From: Shewanella litoralis
GTDB taxonomy: Bacteria; Pseudomonadota; Gammaproteobacteria; Enterobacterales; Shewanellaceae
NCBI RefSeq assembly: GCF_009828585.1
Contig: NZ_WSRZ01000012.1
Coordinates: forward strand, 83,298-147,297
DNA: 64,000 nucleotides
Direction of reading: 5' to 3'
The position numbers and the translations under genes were made by a program. The notes beneath the pieces are model-generated. The model saw only the letters and a program-made list of their open reading frames with translations, was not told where the DNA came from and ran no database searches. Positions 63,017-64,000 of this stretch are shown in pieces; the first letter of the stretch is position 1; every line of letters starts with the position of its first letter.

Positions 63017-63835
63017 TCATTTCTCTATGTATTTCAATAATTCAATTTGAATACTTGTATCAGTATCGCAAAGTATATGCTTAAAGTGACAACTTAACAT
63101 TTCTGGAATAAAGTAGTTTTTTATGTCATTTTTTGACCGTTCGAAAGAGTACCGAGCAGGAACGCCTATTATCTTGGCGAAAAAATCAATCATTTCGGAT
63201 AATTTCCTACTTTTTGGGTTTAATGCATTTATAAATTTATCAACAACAGTGTCAGAACTCAATAAGTAAACTACCAATTTGCATACTTCATTTGGTGTAA
63301 TAATGTTTCTATACGGATCGTTATTACCATAAATAACAATCTCATTTCCTCTAACCAAACTATCTATTATATTCTTAATGAAAAATTGATTATCTAAACT
63401 GTCAGCCGAAATGATCTGTGGGCACCGAATTATGTAAGGATGTGCAGAGCCAGATTGACTATTCAAAATAAATTTATCGGATAGTAACTTTGACAAACCG
63501 TAGCTATCAAAGTATTCATTTTCTTTTCTATTATCCGCAGAAAGTGTCGAAATATTTATAAACTTAGACATCCCCAATTCATTAGCGACCTCAAATAAAG
63601 TCATAGGAAGTAATGAGTTGATTTGAAACATTTTAAATGGTTCCGTTGAATCGTATTCAACTATGCAATTTATAATCGCATCCACTTTATTCAATCGACA
63701 ATAGTTAAGTAGTGTCTCTTTATTAGTTACGTCCAAGTTTCTTCTATTGGGACATAAAGTATTATAACTTTCATTCAACCCAGCGTTAATTGTTTTGCCT
63801 AACATCCCTGTACTACCTAACAATAAAATATTCAT
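63017..63835 (-). CDS. RmlD-like NAD(P)-dependent sugar reductase/epimerase
   Basis: The 272-residue short-chain dehydrogenase has the Rossmann motif L-L-G-S-T-G-M-L-G-K (5-14), L-D-V-T-N and an intact Y-x-x-x-K in S-Y-G-L-S-K. The length and start M-N-I-L-L-L-G resemble dTDP-4-dehydrorhamnose reductase-type proteins. It should reduce or epimerise a nucleotide sugar; which one is not clear. It is the first visible gene of the minus-strand locus, so a promoter should lie in 63836-63980. Confidence 0.85.
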   Translation of the reverse strand: MNILLLGSTGMLGKTINAGLNESYNTLCPNRRNLDVTNKETLLNYCRLNKVDAIINCIVEYDSTEPFKMFQINSLLPMTLFEVANELGMSKFINISTLSADNRKENEYFDSYGLSKLLSDKFILNSQSGSAHPYIIRCPQIISADSLDNQFFIKNIIDSLVRGNEIVIYGNNDPYRNIITPNEVCKLVVYLLSSDTVVDKFINALNPKSRKLSEMIDFFAKIIGVPARYSFERSKNDIKNYFIPEMLSCHFKHILCDTDTSIQIELLKYIEK

Positions 63836-63980
63836 GACTTGAATTACCTAAGCTAATTATGAACTGATGACACCTCAGGGTGAGATCGTGAACGTTTTTT
63901 GAGCTGATGATATTGACACACAATCTGTTTGACGCCTTGGCTTAGCTGTGATCTTATACTCTCTTTTAGGAGAGTAAATT

Positions 63981-64000
63981 ATGTACCTTGAAGCCTTCAC
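63981..64000 (+). CDS. partial gene start at the window edge
   Basis: ATG at 63981 follows AGGAGAG by six bases and opens M-Y-L-E-A-F before the window ends. The strand is opposite to the polysaccharide locus, so this may be a mobile element gene or the left flank of the next region; identity cannot be told. Confidence 0.45.

Noticed and set aside
63836-63980. JUMPStart or ops element expected upstream of an O-antigen operon
   Set aside because: I looked for the GGCGGTAG core on both strands of this spacer and did not see it.

Overview
The window reads as chromosomal DNA of a marine gammaproteobacterium, most probably Shewanella or a close relative. The basis is the density of c-di-GMP and chemotaxis genes, a TIGR02922-type protein, a DUF6933-type protein, an IS10-like element, and MITE-like repeats of kinds I associate with Shewanella and Vibrio. 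This is inference from gene content; no rRNA or tRNA gene is present to confirm it.

Positions 1-10000: the start of a probable efflux adaptor gene and a TolC-like outer membrane protein, divergent from a membrane-anchored LuxR-type regulator. Then come a very large CHASE/PAS hybrid histidine kinase with its response-regulator diguanylate cyclase, and a methyl-accepting chemotaxis protein. Positions 10000-15200: a peroxiredoxin-like/royal-jelly-like operon divergent from a TetR regulator, a second TetR regulator divergent from a phytanoyl-CoA dioxygenase-like gene, and a decayed DapA-family gene. Positions 15200-24000: a FIST sensor operon with a GGDEF-EAL protein, a membrane diguanylate cyclase, and a four-gene lipoprotein operon (CsgG-like, small lipoprotein, DUF4810-like, DUF799-like). 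Positions 24000-32500: an S9 peptidase, a DUF6933-like protein, a MITE, a beta-CASP metallo-beta-lactamase protein, and a His-rich TonB receptor facing a frameshifted ZntR-like MerR regulator.

Positions 32800-43200 are accessory in character: a degenerate GGDEF/EAL/CBS protein, a two-module SH3-like protein, an atypical J-domain protein, a tyrosine recombinase remnant cut by a MITE, a pair of genes including a SEC-C protein, a hipA-hipB-like pair in reversed order with twin palindromes upstream, and a mutilated second copy of the SEC-C gene start.

Positions 43200-63835, all on the minus strand except one IS, form a surface polysaccharide (O-antigen or capsule) locus. Read in the direction of transcription it holds an SDR, an ATP-grasp enzyme, a metallophosphoesterase, a second ATP-grasp enzyme, WecE-like aminotransferase, WecF-like transferase, a Wzx flippase, glycosyltransferases, an EpsG-type polymerase, an IS10-like insertion, another glycosyltransferase, a WbpV-like reductase, a phosphoglycosyl transferase, a WbpM/CapD-type dehydratase, galU and glmM. 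Dehydratase, reductase and phosphoglycosyl transferase would start the repeat unit on undecaprenyl phosphate; WecE and WecF point to a 4-amino-4-deoxyfucose residue; GalU and GlmM feed nucleotide-sugar precursors. Several genes of this AT-rich stretch carry runs of seven or eight G, which suggests phase variation. A forward-strand gene begins at the right edge.

The strongest leads are the poly-G tracts in the polysaccharide genes, WecE/WecF with ATP-grasp ligases and no visible WecD, the decayed accessory island with its hipAB-like operators, and the triple 173-bp repeat between glmM and galU.
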